DNA of 64,000 nucleotides from NCBI GenBank assembly GCA_963813415.1, contig CAWEYW010000002.1:186001-250000 (forward strand), in the 5' to 3' direction. The translations under genes were made by a program, and so were the position numbers. A model generated the notes under the pieces. It saw only the letters and a program-made list of their open reading frames with translations, did no database searches and had not been told where the DNA came from. Below, in pieces: positions 28,005 to 36,430 of this stretch (its first letter is position 1; every line of letters begins with the position of its first letter). Source of the DNA: CAIWHR01 sp963813415. Lineage in GTDB: Bacteria; Pseudomonadota; Gammaproteobacteria; Burkholderiales; Casimicrobiaceae.

Positions 28005-28775
28005 ATGAATCGGACCTCGGTCGCTGCAGCTCTCGCAGCATTTTTCGTGTTCACCGCGTCGGACCTGTACGCGCAGACCGGCAGCACCGGTGCGACGAGC
28101 CCGTCGGCCTCCCCCGGCAGCCGGTCGGGGGCGAACGCCACCGCCACCGGCTCCACCCCGACCGGTGCCGCCGTACCGGCCCCGACGGCATCGGGACGCG
28201 CCAGCGCCCGCGGAGGCGATGCGAAGTCCGCATCCGCCAAGCTGGACCTGACCGACCGCAAGTTCATCGAGGACGCGGCCGCAGGAGGCATGAAAGAAGT
28301 CGAATTCGGACGCGTTGCCACGGACAAGGCGAGCGATCCCGCCGTGAAGGCGTTTGCCGAGCGCATGGTCAGGGACCACAGCGACACCAACAACAAGCTC
28401 ATGGACGTCGCCCAGTCGAAGGGGGTGACCCCGCCCGCGAAGCTCAAGTCTTCCGACCAGCGCGCCCTCGACCGGATGGTGAAGAAGTCAGGCGCCGAGT
28501 TCGACCGCGCCTACATGGACGACATGGTCAAGGACCACAACAAGGACGTGAAGAATTTCGAGAAGGAAGCCAGCAAGGCGAAGGACAGCGAGGTGAAGGC
28601 CTTCGCCGCGGACACCCTGCCGGTGCTGCAGCAGCACCTGCAGTTGGCGCGGGACACGCAAGGCAAGCTCAAGGGCGGCGGCTCGGCGGCGACGCGCAGC
28701 AGCGGCAGCAGCGCGACCGCCGGGGGCACGGGCTCCAGCAGCCCGAGCGCCAAGGCCAGCGGCGCCAAGAAGTGA
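28005..28775 (+). CDS. Exported DUF4142 protein
   Basis: The 256-residue protein has a signal peptide (MNRTSVAAALAAFFVFTASD, cleavage near LYA-QTG) and a Ser/Thr/Gly-rich spacer. A DUF4142 ferritin-like helical domain occupies about residues 78-225: KFIEDAAAGGMKEVEFGRVA, AERMVRDHSDTNNKLMDVAQ and DDMVKDHNKDVKNFEKEA. A Ser/Gly/Ala-rich tail follows. The histidines in RDH and KDH resemble the family pattern. The function is unknown; family members are periplasmic. The ATG has AAAGGAAGC upstream. The stop overlaps the start of the next gene (GTGA). Confidence 0.85.
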   Translation: MNRTSVAAALAAFFVFTASDLYAQTGSTGATSPSASPGSRSGANATATGSTPTGAAVPAPTASGRASARGGDAKSASAKLDLTDRKFIEDAAAGGMKEVEFGRVATDKASDPAVKAFAERMVRDHSDTNNKLMDVAQSKGVTPPAKLKSSDQRALDRMVKKSGAEFDRAYMDDMVKDHNKDVKNFEKEASKAKDSEVKAFAADTLPVLQQHLQLARDTQGKLKGGGSAATRSSGSSATAGGTGSSSPSAKASGAKK

Positions 28776-29395
28776 CCGCCGGCTCGTGCGGCCCGCGCGG
28801 GCGGCCCGCAGCGCCGAGCGGCGGCGCGCATACCGCGCTGCTGCTCGTCGACTTCATCAACGCGCTCGATTTCAGCCATGGCGAGGCGCTGCGCCCGGCG
28901 GCGGAAGCCGCGGCCGCCCGCACCGCAGCGCTGAAGCAACGGCTGAAGATGGCAAAGGTTCCCGCGATCTACGCCAACGACAACTTCGGTCGCTGGCGCT
29001 CGGATTTTACGCACCTCGTGGAAGATTGCGCCGCGCCGGGCTCGCGCGGCCGCGAGCTCGCGCGCCTGCTGCAGCCCGACAGCGACGATCTTTCCGTGCT
29101 GAAGCCGCGGCATTCGGCGTTCTATGGGACGCCGCTCGAATTCCTCCTCGCCGAGCTCGACGTCGGACGACTCGTGATCGTGGGCCTCGTGACGGAGATG
29201 TGCGTGCTGTTCACCGCGCACGACGCGTATCTGCGCAAGTTCGAGATGTGGATTCCGGAGGATTGCGTGGCCTCGGCGCATCCGTCGACCCATGCGCGCA
29301 CGCTCGACCATCTGCGCGACGTACTGGGCGCCGACACCCGCCGCAGCGACGCCATACCCGCCGCCGAGCTCGTTCCGGAGCGCGCTGCCGCCTAG
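28772..29395 (+). CDS. Isochorismatase-family cysteine hydrolase
   Basis: The 207-residue protein shows the isochorismatase-like catalytic triad: Asp in TALLLVDFINALDF, Lys in SVLKPRHSAFYGTPLEFLL and Cys in GLVTEMCVLFTAHDAY. Family members hydrolyse amides or ethers such as nicotinamide, N-carbamoyl compounds or isochorismate; the substrate here is open. The GTG start overlaps the DUF4142 stop by four bases, so translation is probably coupled. The first 20 residues are low complexity and the true start could be slightly downstream. Confidence 0.85.
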   Translation: MTAGSCGPRGRPAAPSGGAHTALLLVDFINALDFSHGEALRPAAEAAAARTAALKQRLKMAKVPAIYANDNFGRWRSDFTHLVEDCAAPGSRGRELARLLQPDSDDLSVLKPRHSAFYGTPLEFLLAELDVGRLVIVGLVTEMCVLFTAHDAYLRKFEMWIPEDCVASAHPSTHARTLDHLRDVLGADTRRSDAIPAAELVPERAAA

Positions 29396-29441
29396 GCTTT
29401 ACGCTGGGCACAATGGTCCGTCGCGCCGCCGCGGCCGGCGG

Positions 29442-30782
29442 TCACTGGCGCGACGAGTAGGAGCGCAGCCGGTTGTACAGCGTCTTGATGCTGATGCCGA
29501 GCTTTTTCGCGGCTTCCTCGCGCGTCGTGCAATCCTGCAGGGTCGTGAGGATCAGGCGCTCCTCGACGTCGGCGAGCTTCGTGCCGAGCGGGATGCGGAT
29601 GTAGCCGGCCTGGCCGTCCTGCTGGACCTGGGCGTCCTGGGCGACGGTGAAATCGGCAATGATGTCGGTGTCGGCAAGGATGAACGCGCGCTGCACGACG
29701 TTCCACAGCTCCCGCACGTTGCCTGGCCAGCGATACCGGCGCATGCGCTCCAGCGCCACCGGCGAGAAGGTCTTGTCGGTGTTCGCGCGCTTGTTGAGCT
29801 CGGCGAGGAAGTGCCGTGCGAGCGGCGCGACATCGTCCAGGCGCTCGCGCAGCGGCGGCACATGCAGGGGGAACACCTGCAGCCGATAGAGCAGGTCGCG
29901 CCGTAGCTTGCCCGCTTTCACCGCCTCGTCCGCATTGCGGTTGGTCGCGGCGATCACGCGCACGTCGGTCTCGATCAGCTGGCTCGAACCGACGCGCACC
30001 ACGGCGCGCGATTCGAGCACGCGCAAGAGCTTCACCTGCAGCTCGGCGGGCATTTCGGTGATCTCGTCCAGGAACAGGGTGCCGCCGTGCGCACGCTCGA
30101 AGTAGCCGAGGTGTTGCCGATGCGCCCCCGTGAAGCTGCCCTTCTCGTGGCCGAAGAGCTCGCTTTCGATCAGGTGCTGTGAGATCGCGCCGCAGTTCAC
30201 GGCGAGGAAAGGCTTGCTGTGACGCCGGCTCAGCGTATGGATCGTCTCGGCGACGAGCTCCTTGCCCGTGCCGCTTTCGCCCATGATCAGCACGGTCGCG
30301 CCGGTCGGCGCCACCCGGGCGATGTCGTCGTACAGCTTCTGCATCGGCGGGGAAGTCCCGACCAGCTTGCCGAAGCGGCCCAGCGAGCGCAGCTCTTCGC
30401 GCAGCTCGGACACCTCCGCGCGCAGCTCCGCGGGGCCGGCAACCCGCGACAGGATTCCACGCAGCTGCGTAGGGTTGACGGGCTTCAGCAGATAGTCGGT
30501 GGCGCCGAGGCGCAGGGCCTCGATCGAGCTCTCGAGCGTCGGGTGACCGGTGGTCACCACGATCTGCATGTCGCGGCGCACCGCGCAGTCGCGCAGCAGG
30601 TCGAGACCACTGCCGTCCGGGAGCATGAGGTCGAGAAGCACGATGTCGGGCTGCTTCGCGACGGCTTCGCGGGCCTCGCTCAGTGTGCACGCCGTCGTCG
30701 TCGTGAACCCCTCGGCCTCGACCAGCTCCTGCAGCCCCTCCCGGGCGTTCGGATCATCGTCAACGATAAGGGCGATCGGCAT
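29442..30782 (-). CDS. Sigma-54-dependent response regulator, NtrC family
   Basis: The 446-residue regulator has a receiver domain (phospho-acceptor Asp at about residue 51 in IVLLDLMLPDGSG; acidic DDD at 8-10) and an AAA+ sigma-54 activation domain (Walker A GESGTGKELVAETI, the sigma-54 contact loop KGSFTGAHR, Walker B GGTLFLDEITEMP). A Fis-type helix-turn-helix ends it (EEAAKKLGISIKTLYNRLR). The loop is GSFTGA rather than the commoner GAFTGA, a tolerated variant. No histidine kinase gene is adjacent. It is divergent from the Ser/Thr-rich lipoprotein gene, which has a perfect -24/-12 promoter. Confidence 0.95.
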   Translation of the reverse strand: MPIALIVDDDPNAREGLQELVEAEGFTTTTACTLSEAREAVAKQPDIVLLDLMLPDGSGLDLLRDCAVRRDMQIVVTTGHPTLESSIEALRLGATDYLLKPVNPTQLRGILSRVAGPAELRAEVSELREELRSLGRFGKLVGTSPPMQKLYDDIARVAPTGATVLIMGESGTGKELVAETIHTLSRRHSKPFLAVNCGAISQHLIESELFGHEKGSFTGAHRQHLGYFERAHGGTLFLDEITEMPAELQVKLLRVLESRAVVRVGSSQLIETDVRVIAATNRNADEAVKAGKLRRDLLYRLQVFPLHVPPLRERLDDVAPLARHFLAELNKRANTDKTFSPVALERMRRYRWPGNVRELWNVVQRAFILADTDIIADFTVAQDAQVQQDGQAGYIRIPLGTKLADVEERLILTTLQDCTTREEAAKKLGISIKTLYNRLRSYSSRQ

Positions 30783-30992
30783 CCGTCGTTCCTGCAGTTC
30801 GATTAGGGAGAAGGGGAAGACCGGCCTCGGCACACGACGACCGGACCGCACGGCGGGGCCGCTGACGGCCACGGCCGCAATCTTGCTACTCGGTTGTGCA
30901 CACTCCGTTCCCATCGGACGCTGCGGTGCCGAGCGCTTGATTTTCAGGGGCTTCCGTGCGCGTGCTGCGTAAGCGCGGCGCAAGCATTACAA

Positions 30993-31019
30993 GGCCGCGG
31001 AAATATTTTCAGCGCGGCC
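30993..31019. promoter_or_regulatory. 27-bp palindrome, candidate enhancer site of the response regulator
   Basis: Outer arms GGCCGCG and CGCGGCC enclose an AT-rich GAAATATTTTC-like core. It sits in the 407-bp gap between the divergent regulator and lipoprotein genes, about 90-110 bp upstream of the sigma-54 promoter, a usual distance for an NtrC-type enhancer. The rest of this gap shows only that promoter. Confidence 0.55.
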
Positions 31020-31106
31020 GGCGCACCGCCAGAACCGGATGGTCCAGCCCGCGCGCAACCGCCTGTTCCATGGCACTGGCTTGAACGGTGGCGCAGCGGC
31101 GGCGTG

Positions 31107-31121
31107 TGGCACCGAACTTGC
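31107..31121 (+). promoter_or_regulatory. Sigma-54 (-24/-12) promoter of the Ser/Thr-rich lipoprotein gene
   Basis: TGGCAC-CGAAC-TTGC matches the consensus exactly with GG-N10-GC spacing. It lies 69 bp upstream of the ATG at 31190, placing transcription start near 31133. Confidence 0.8.
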
Positions 31122-31189
31122 GACGGAATCGCTGGACGGCCTCAGCCGTGTATTTTCATTCCCTGCCATATGAACGAAAGGAGTTCCCC

Positions 31190-31561
31190 ATGCAATCGAA
31201 AATTTTTATGACGAGTGCGCTGGCCATTGCCCTCGCGGTCGGAGTCGCGGGCTGCGATCGCAAGGAAGACAGGACGACCGTGGTGACGCCGCCGGCGTCG
31301 ACCGCGCCGAGCTCGACCACCAGCTCGACCACGACCACCACGCCGGCCATGCCGCCGTCTTCGTCGACGACGACCGAAACCACGACGAGCGCGACGCCCC
31401 CCAGCAGCTCTTCGTCGAGCACCAGCCCGTCGGGCAGCACCGGCAGCATGAGCTCGCCGAGCAGCTCCACGTCGCCGAGCGAATCGACCTCGAGCACCAC
31501 GACGACCACCCCGTCATCGGGCACCGGCTCTTCCAGCACGACGACCACGACCACCAAGTAA
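31190..31561 (+). CDS. Ser/Thr-rich lipoprotein
   Basis: The 123-residue product has a lipoprotein signal peptide (MQSKIFMTSALAIALAVGVAG followed by Cys in the lipobox GVAGC). The mature protein is DRKEDRTTVVTPPAS followed by almost only Ser, Thr, Pro and Gly to the end. There is no folded domain; it resembles a mucin-like spacer tethered to a membrane. The ribosome-binding site AAAGGAGTT is strong. It is divergent from a sigma-54 response regulator and has a perfect -24/-12 promoter, so it is probably that regulator's target. The function is unknown. Confidence 0.82.
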   Translation: MQSKIFMTSALAIALAVGVAGCDRKEDRTTVVTPPASTAPSSTTSSTTTTTPAMPPSSSTTTETTTSATPPSSSSSSTSPSGSTGSMSSPSSSTSPSESTSSTTTTTPSSGTGSSSTTTTTTK

Positions 31562-31759
31562 TCGTTGTCCAGGTGGTTGCCGCCGCGCGGCCCACCTTGG
31601 AGCGTCCGACGCGCTGGCTCGCTTACGCGGCCAGCGCGTCTTCGCGCTTGCCACCACGCGTGCGGAGCTTTCGCCCCTGAACGGGCGTTCCGCGCATAAG
31701 CCTGCGGCACCGCATTGCATCCGCCCCCGTCCGACACCGGTTCTGCGTTCGCGTGGGCC

Positions 31760-32566
31760 ATGACCTGGTGGTCACAACTCGACATCTGGGACCGACCACT
31801 GTTCACGATGGGCGGTGCGCCCGTCACGCTGTTCCGGCTGCTCGCCCTGCTCGCCCTGCTGGCCGCGCTGGTGATCGTCGCCGCTCGCCTGCAACGCGTC
31901 ATGGCGACGCGCTGGCTTGGCCGCACGCATCTCGATGCCGGCATGCGCCAGACCGTCGCATCGATCGTGCGTTACGTGTTCCTGGCCGTTGGCTTCCTGG
32001 TGATCGTCCAGGCATTCGGCATCAACCTGACGACCCTGAACGTGCTCGCCGGCGCGATCGGCGTAGGCATCGGCTTCGGCACGCAGAACATCATCCAGAA
32101 CTGGATCAGCGGCCTGATCGTCATGTTCGAGCGGCCGATCCGCATCGGCGACCGCATCGAGGTCGCGGGTCTCGAAGGGGATGTCACGGAGATCGGTGCG
32201 CGCCGCACGACCATCGTCGGCAACGACAATCGCGCCGTGATCGTTCCCAACTCCAAGCTCATCACCGAAGCCGTGGTCAACTGGCAGTATTACTGTGCGC
32301 AGGCCACGCTGCGCGTTCCTGTCGCAGTGCCTGCTGGAACGGACGCGCGCCTCGTCGAACGCCTGCTGCGCGACGCCGCCACGGCCGTGCCCGACCTGCT
32401 TCAGGAACCTGCCGCGACGGTAAGCCTCCTAGCTCTGGGCCCGGGAACGCTGCGCTTCGAAGTCATCGTGTGGACGCAGCGCGCCGACCGCAAGGACGAG
32501 ATCACCAGCCGCATCAACTTCGCGATCCTGGAGCGATTCTCGCGACATGACATTAAAATAGCGTAG
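31760..32566 (+). CDS. Small-conductance mechanosensitive channel, MscS family
   Basis: The 268-residue membrane protein has an N-terminal hydrophobic segment (about 22-45), two more segments at about 70-110, and the pore-lining Gly/Ala-rich helix AGAIGVGIGFGTQNIIQNWI. The MscS cytoplasmic beta domain follows, with ERPIRIGDRIEVAGLEGDVT and NDNRAVIVPNSKLI. It opens on membrane tension to release solutes. The ATG at 31760 (MTWWSQLDIWDRP) is preferred; a TTG 15 codons upstream is possible. It has fewer transmembrane helices than the larger MscS paralogues. Confidence 0.9.
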   Translation: MTWWSQLDIWDRPLFTMGGAPVTLFRLLALLALLAALVIVAARLQRVMATRWLGRTHLDAGMRQTVASIVRYVFLAVGFLVIVQAFGINLTTLNVLAGAIGVGIGFGTQNIIQNWISGLIVMFERPIRIGDRIEVAGLEGDVTEIGARRTTIVGNDNRAVIVPNSKLITEAVVNWQYYCAQATLRVPVAVPAGTDARLVERLLRDAATAVPDLLQEPAATVSLLALGPGTLRFEVIVWTQRADRKDEITSRINFAILERFSRHDIKIA

Positions 32567-32618
32567 GCGCGAAGGCGGCCGGTACCGCCGGCACAGCGTG
32601 GAGCGCGGCGGAGAAGCG

Positions 32619-33737
32619 ATGCACCTCGTCGATACGAGCATGTTCTTTGCGCCCGAAGGTGGCGGCGTCGGGCGCTATCTCGCAGTCAAGCATGCGTGGC
32701 TGCGCACGCACACACGCTGGCGGCACACGATCCTCGCGCCCGGGTCGGCGGACGTCGACCTGGACGGGATACGCATGTTCCGCGCACCGCTGCGCGTGCG
32801 ACACGGCTATCGCTTTCCGCTGACCCGCGCGTGCTGGACGCGGCGCATCGTCGCGACGCAGCCCGATCTCATCGAATCGGGCGATCCGTATCTCCTCGCG
32901 TGGGCGAGCGTGGCGGCTGCGCAACGGCTCGGCATCCCGGCGATCGGCTTCTACCATTCCGACGTCGTCGGGACGGCGGCGTTGCGGGCGGGACGGATCG
33001 GAGCGATCGCCGCGACACGTTACGCCCGTGCGCTTTACGGGCAATTCGATCTCGTCGTGGCGCCGAGCCGGCACGTCGAGCATCGGCTGCGTGAGCTCGG
33101 ACTCGACCACGTCGCCTGTCATGCGCTGGGCGTGGACGTGCATACGTTCCACCCGCGGCGCCGGCGCGACGACCTGCGCGAGCGCCTCGGCCTGCCCGCC
33201 GAAACGCGTCTCCTCGCTTTCGCCGGCAGATTCGCGCGCGAGAAAAACCTGGACGTGCTGTTCGAGGCGGTGCGCGTGCTGGGCGCGCCTTATCACCTGA
33301 TTGCGATCGGCAGCGGCAATGCGCCGCCGCCCCCGCGCAATGTCACGTTGCTGCCGTACGAGCACGATGCCGCCGCGCTCGCGCAGCTGCTCGCGAGCTG
33401 CGACGCATTCGTGCACGCGGGCAATCGCGAGACGTTCGGTCTCGTGGTGCTGGAGGCGATGGCCTGCGGCCTGCCCGTGGTGGCAGTCGGTGGCGGCGCG
33501 ATCACCGAGCTCGTGCAACCGCACGGACTGGTCGTCGGCCGGTGCGATGCACACGCGCTCGCTGAAGGCGTCGCGGCTGCATTCGCCTCGGGTACCCAGG
33601 CCATGGGGGACGAGGCGCGCTCGTGGGTCGAGCAGCACTACACCTGGGACACCGTGCTGCGCGGCCTCGTGGGGCTGTACAGCCGCGTCGGCGGCGCAGC
33701 CGCGGCAGCACGCGACAGTGCGTATGCGGCGCGCTGA
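32619..33737 (+). CDS. Glycosyltransferase, GT4 family
   Basis: The 372-residue protein has the GT-B fold. The N-terminus MHLVDTSMFFAPEGGGVGRY carries the Gly-rich acceptor loop, LLAFAGRFAREKNLDVLFEA begins the donor domain, and NRETFGLVVLEAMACGLPVV is the E-x7-E donor-binding motif. The acceptor and sugar are unknown. The ATG at 32619 has GGAGAAGC upstream, which favours it over a GTG seven codons earlier. The next gene, a DUF2334 deacetylase-like protein, starts 7 bp downstream, and the two may work on one glycan. Confidence 0.9.
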   Translation: MHLVDTSMFFAPEGGGVGRYLAVKHAWLRTHTRWRHTILAPGSADVDLDGIRMFRAPLRVRHGYRFPLTRACWTRRIVATQPDLIESGDPYLLAWASVAAAQRLGIPAIGFYHSDVVGTAALRAGRIGAIAATRYARALYGQFDLVVAPSRHVEHRLRELGLDHVACHALGVDVHTFHPRRRRDDLRERLGLPAETRLLAFAGRFAREKNLDVLFEAVRVLGAPYHLIAIGSGNAPPPPRNVTLLPYEHDAAALAQLLASCDAFVHAGNRETFGLVVLEAMACGLPVVAVGGGAITELVQPHGLVVGRCDAHALAEGVAAAFASGTQAMGDEARSWVEQHYTWDTVLRGLVGLYSRVGGAAAAARDSAYAAR

Positions 33738-33743
33738 CATGCC

Positions 33744-34574
33744 ATGAGCGTCACGCACGCCCCGCTGTGCATCGAGCTGCACGACGTTGCACCGGCCACG
33801 TGGCCGCTGTGTGCGCGCCTGCTCGAGATCATCGACGGCATGGGATCGCTTCCGGTGTCGCTCCTTGTCGTGCCCGACTATCACCGGCGCGGCCGCATCA
33901 CGCACGACGCGCGGTTCCTCCGGGCCATGGAAGCACGCCTCCGGCGCGGCGACGAGATCGCATTGCACGGGCTGCATCATCTCGACGAAGGTCCGGTGGC
34001 GCGCACGCCTGCCGAATGGGTGCGTCGCCGCGTGCGAACGCTATCCGAAGGCGAGTTCGCAGCGACCGATGCAACGATCAGTGCGGACCACATCGCCGCC
34101 GGCCTCGCAGAGTGCGTCGCTGCCGGATGGCGCGTGCACGGCTTCGTGCCGCCGGCGTGGCTGCTCGGGTCCGGCGCGCGACGCGCGCTGGAGGGATTCG
34201 GGTTCTCGTACGTCGCGCTGCGCGATGGCCTGGTCGCGTTGCCGCAGTGGCGAAGCATTCCGACCACGACGCTGTCGTATGCGGCGTTCTCGCCGTGGCG
34301 TCGCGCGCTGTCGCGCCCCGCGCTCGACGTCCTGCTGCGTCGGGCCGCGCCCGAACGCCCGCTGCGGCTGGCGCTGCATCCGGTGGATGCGCAGTTCGAT
34401 GCCGTCGTCGAGCATTGGCGCGCGCTGCTGGCGCGCGCGAGCACCCGGCGTCAGGCGATGACCGCGGAGCGCATTGTCGAGCTGTACCGCGACGAAGACC
34501 ACACCGGACCGCACCGGGGCAAGCGGACCCGCGCTAGGAAGCGCGGTCGAGCTGGCGTTGCATCTCGGCCGTGA
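33744..34574 (+). CDS. DUF2334 polysaccharide-deacetylase-like protein
   Basis: The 276-residue protein begins with CIELHDVAPATWPLCARLLE, matching the NodB-like Asp/His metal-site region of DUF2334, and has DEIALHGLHHLDEGPVA as the second His motif and GFVPPAWLLGSGARRALEGF further on. This fold is a metal-dependent carbohydrate deacetylase relative, but DUF2334 activity is not established. It forms a pair with the upstream GT4 gene. The 3' end overlaps the convergent LigD polymerase gene by 41 bp; the last 25 residues are basic and low complexity. Confidence 0.82.
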   Translation: MSVTHAPLCIELHDVAPATWPLCARLLEIIDGMGSLPVSLLVVPDYHRRGRITHDARFLRAMEARLRRGDEIALHGLHHLDEGPVARTPAEWVRRRVRTLSEGEFAATDATISADHIAAGLAECVAAGWRVHGFVPPAWLLGSGARRALEGFGFSYVALRDGLVALPQWRSIPTTTLSYAAFSPWRRALSRPALDVLLRRAAPERPLRLALHPVDAQFDAVVEHWRALLARASTRRQAMTAERIVELYRDEDHTGPHRGKRTRARKRGRAGVASRP

Positions 34575-35634
34575 TGGTCTGGCGGAGGGTGCGATAGCCG
34601 GTCCATGGATCGCCGCCATGGGCAACGCGCGCCTCCGCCCTGCGTAAATCGAACGCGGCCGGCTGAAGGTCCTCCTTGACCTCGTTCCAGTCGAGCGGAA
34701 CGGCCACCGTTGCGCCGGTGCGAGCGCGCAGGGAATACGGCACCACGGCGGTCGCGCCCCGCGCGTTGCGCAGATAGTCGACGAAGATGCGCTGCCTGCG
34801 GGCTGCCTTGGCAGCCTTCGCCGTGAACCGATCGGGGTGGCGCGCGACCAGGTACTCGGCGACGCCTTTGGCGAATCTTTTCACGACAGCCCAGGGCACG
34901 CGGCGGGAAAGCGGCACCACGACATGCAGGCCCTTGCCGCCCGTGGTCTTGGCAAAGCTCTCCAGCCCGAGGCCGCCGAGTACGGCACGACATTGCAGGG
35001 CTGCGCCCACCACGGCGGCGAACGGCACGCTCGGATCGGGATCGAAATCGAAGACCATCATGTCGGCACGCTCGACGTCGTCGCTGACGGCGTTCCACCC
35101 GTGCAGCTCCAGCGTGCCCATCTGCGCGAGCCCGGCAAGCGCCCGGGCCGTGTTGGCGATCACGTAGGGCTTCTCGCCGCCGCTCTCGGTGATCGGCACG
35201 AACGTGATGCCCGGAATCTCCCGCTCCGTCGCGTGCTTCTGGAAAAAGCACGGGCTGGTCGGACCCTGCGGACAGCGCAACAGCGAGAGCGGCCGGTTCC
35301 GGATGTACGGCAGGATGTGCGGCGCCATGCGCGCGTAATAGCGGGCGATGTCGCGCTTCGTGACGGCCGCCTCCGGGTACAGCACGCGCTCCGGATGCGT
35401 GATGCGCACCCCGGCGATCACGTCGCCCGCTGCCTCATCCGCAGCGCCGGCGCGCCGCGCTCGCACACTGCCAACCGACCGACGTCGCGGCGGTACCTGC
35501 TCGCGCCCGGCCGCAGCCCCGGTTGCGAAGGCGCGGGGATCTTCGGCAGCGGTGGCGTGCCGGGGCGCCGCGCCCTCGCGCCGCGCCGCAGTGGCGCCGC
35601 GGTCAACCGTTGCGGGAGGCGTTCTTGACGGCAT
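34534..35634 (-). CDS. Stand-alone LigD polymerase domain (NHEJ)
   Basis: The 366-residue protein corresponds to the LigD polymerase module (archaeo-eukaryotic primase type). Residues 1-75 are low complexity. The domain starts at AGVRITHPERVLYPEAAVTK, then RNRPLSLLRCPQGPTSPCFF, DMMVFDFDPDPSVPF with the catalytic aspartates, and GKGLHVVVPLSRRVPWAVVK. It adds nucleotides at DNA ends during non-homologous end joining. The first codons overlap the 3' end of the phosphoesterase gene in another frame. No ATP-dependent ligase domain is fused to it or to its neighbour. Confidence 0.88.
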   Translation of the reverse strand: MPSRTPPATVDRGATAARREGAAPRHATAAEDPRAFATGAAAGREQVPPRRRSVGSVRARRAGAADEAAGDVIAGVRITHPERVLYPEAAVTKRDIARYYARMAPHILPYIRNRPLSLLRCPQGPTSPCFFQKHATEREIPGITFVPITESGGEKPYVIANTARALAGLAQMGTLELHGWNAVSDDVERADMMVFDFDPDPSVPFAAVVGAALQCRAVLGGLGLESFAKTTGGKGLHVVVPLSRRVPWAVVKRFAKGVAEYLVARHPDRFTAKAAKAARRQRIFVDYLRNARGATAVVPYSLRARTGATVAVPLDWNEVKEDLQPAAFDLRRAEARVAHGGDPWTGYRTLRQTITAEMQRQLDRAS

Positions 35635-36379
35635 GCGATCCCTTCACGGCGCCCTTGGTGCGCTTCGCTGCGGGTGCCTGGTGTTTCGCCGCAGCGGACG
35701 ACCTCGCCGTCGCGCTCTCCCGGGCACCATCGTCGCTACCCGCATCGGCGGTGGTTCGCGGCGATCGCGGGTGACGCCGTGGTGCGGCCTTGCCCGCGGC
35801 GACGTCGTCGAGCGTCCGTCCCGACACCACGCTTTCCGGGCGCGTTTCGGTCAGGATCGCGCCCTCGCCGGGTCGCGCCTCCGCGTCGCGCTCCTTGATG
35901 AGAAGCCAGTTTTCCTTGCCTGCCTCCGACCATCGTTTCATGCGCACCAGCGCGAACCGGCCGTGCAGCTTTTCACCGCGCAGTTCGAACTTGAGATTGC
36001 CGTCGCGGTAGCCATCGTGCGGATCGCCCACGGGCAGCCACGTCCCGCGGTCCCACACGACGACGCTGCCGGCCCCGTACTCGTGCTCCGGGATCGTGCC
36101 TTCGAAGCCTGCGTAGTCGAGGGGATGATCCTCGACCTGCACGGCAAGGCGCCGCTCCGCAGGATCGAGACTGGGTCCCTTCGGCACCGCCCAGCTCTTG
36201 AGCGTGCCGTCGAGCTCCAGCCGGAAATCGTAGTGCAGGCGGCGCGCGGCGTGCTTCTGGACGACGAAGCTCAGCGCACGCATGCGCGGCTTCTCGGCAG
36301 TGCCTGCCGGTTCCGGCGTCTTGGAGAAGTCCCGCTTTTCGCGGTACCGCGCGAGACTGTCGGTGCGCTCCTTGGCCAT
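35603..36379 (-). CDS. Stand-alone LigD 3'-phosphoesterase domain (NHEJ)
   Basis: The 258-residue protein contains the LigD phosphoesterase module: SFVVQKHAARRLHYDFRLEL, SWAVPKGPSLDPAERRLAVQ, and HPLDYAGFEGTIPEHEYGAG with catalytic His and Arg residues. It trims 3' ends before joining. Residues 185-258 are a basic low-complexity linker where a ligase domain would begin in fused LigD. The following gene, overlapping by 32 bp, is the polymerase module. The ATG at 36379 follows Ku by 51 bp, so the set looks like one operon. Confidence 0.88.
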   Translation of the reverse strand: MAKERTDSLARYREKRDFSKTPEPAGTAEKPRMRALSFVVQKHAARRLHYDFRLELDGTLKSWAVPKGPSLDPAERRLAVQVEDHPLDYAGFEGTIPEHEYGAGSVVVWDRGTWLPVGDPHDGYRDGNLKFELRGEKLHGRFALVRMKRWSEAGKENWLLIKERDAEARPGEGAILTETRPESVVSGRTLDDVAAGKAAPRRHPRSPRTTADAGSDDGARESATARSSAAAKHQAPAAKRTKGAVKGSHAVKNASRNG

Positions 36380-36430
36380 GTGGCTATCCGGGTCCGTGGC
36401 GTGGTTCCGCGGCGTCGACGAGGTGCGAGT

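Noticed and set aside
25199..28447. Antisense open frame of more than 1,000 codons across the glycosyltransferase fusion and DUF4142 gene
   Set aside because: Composition is Arg/His/Val-rich shadow sequence without motifs, and it covers two convincing plus-strand genes.
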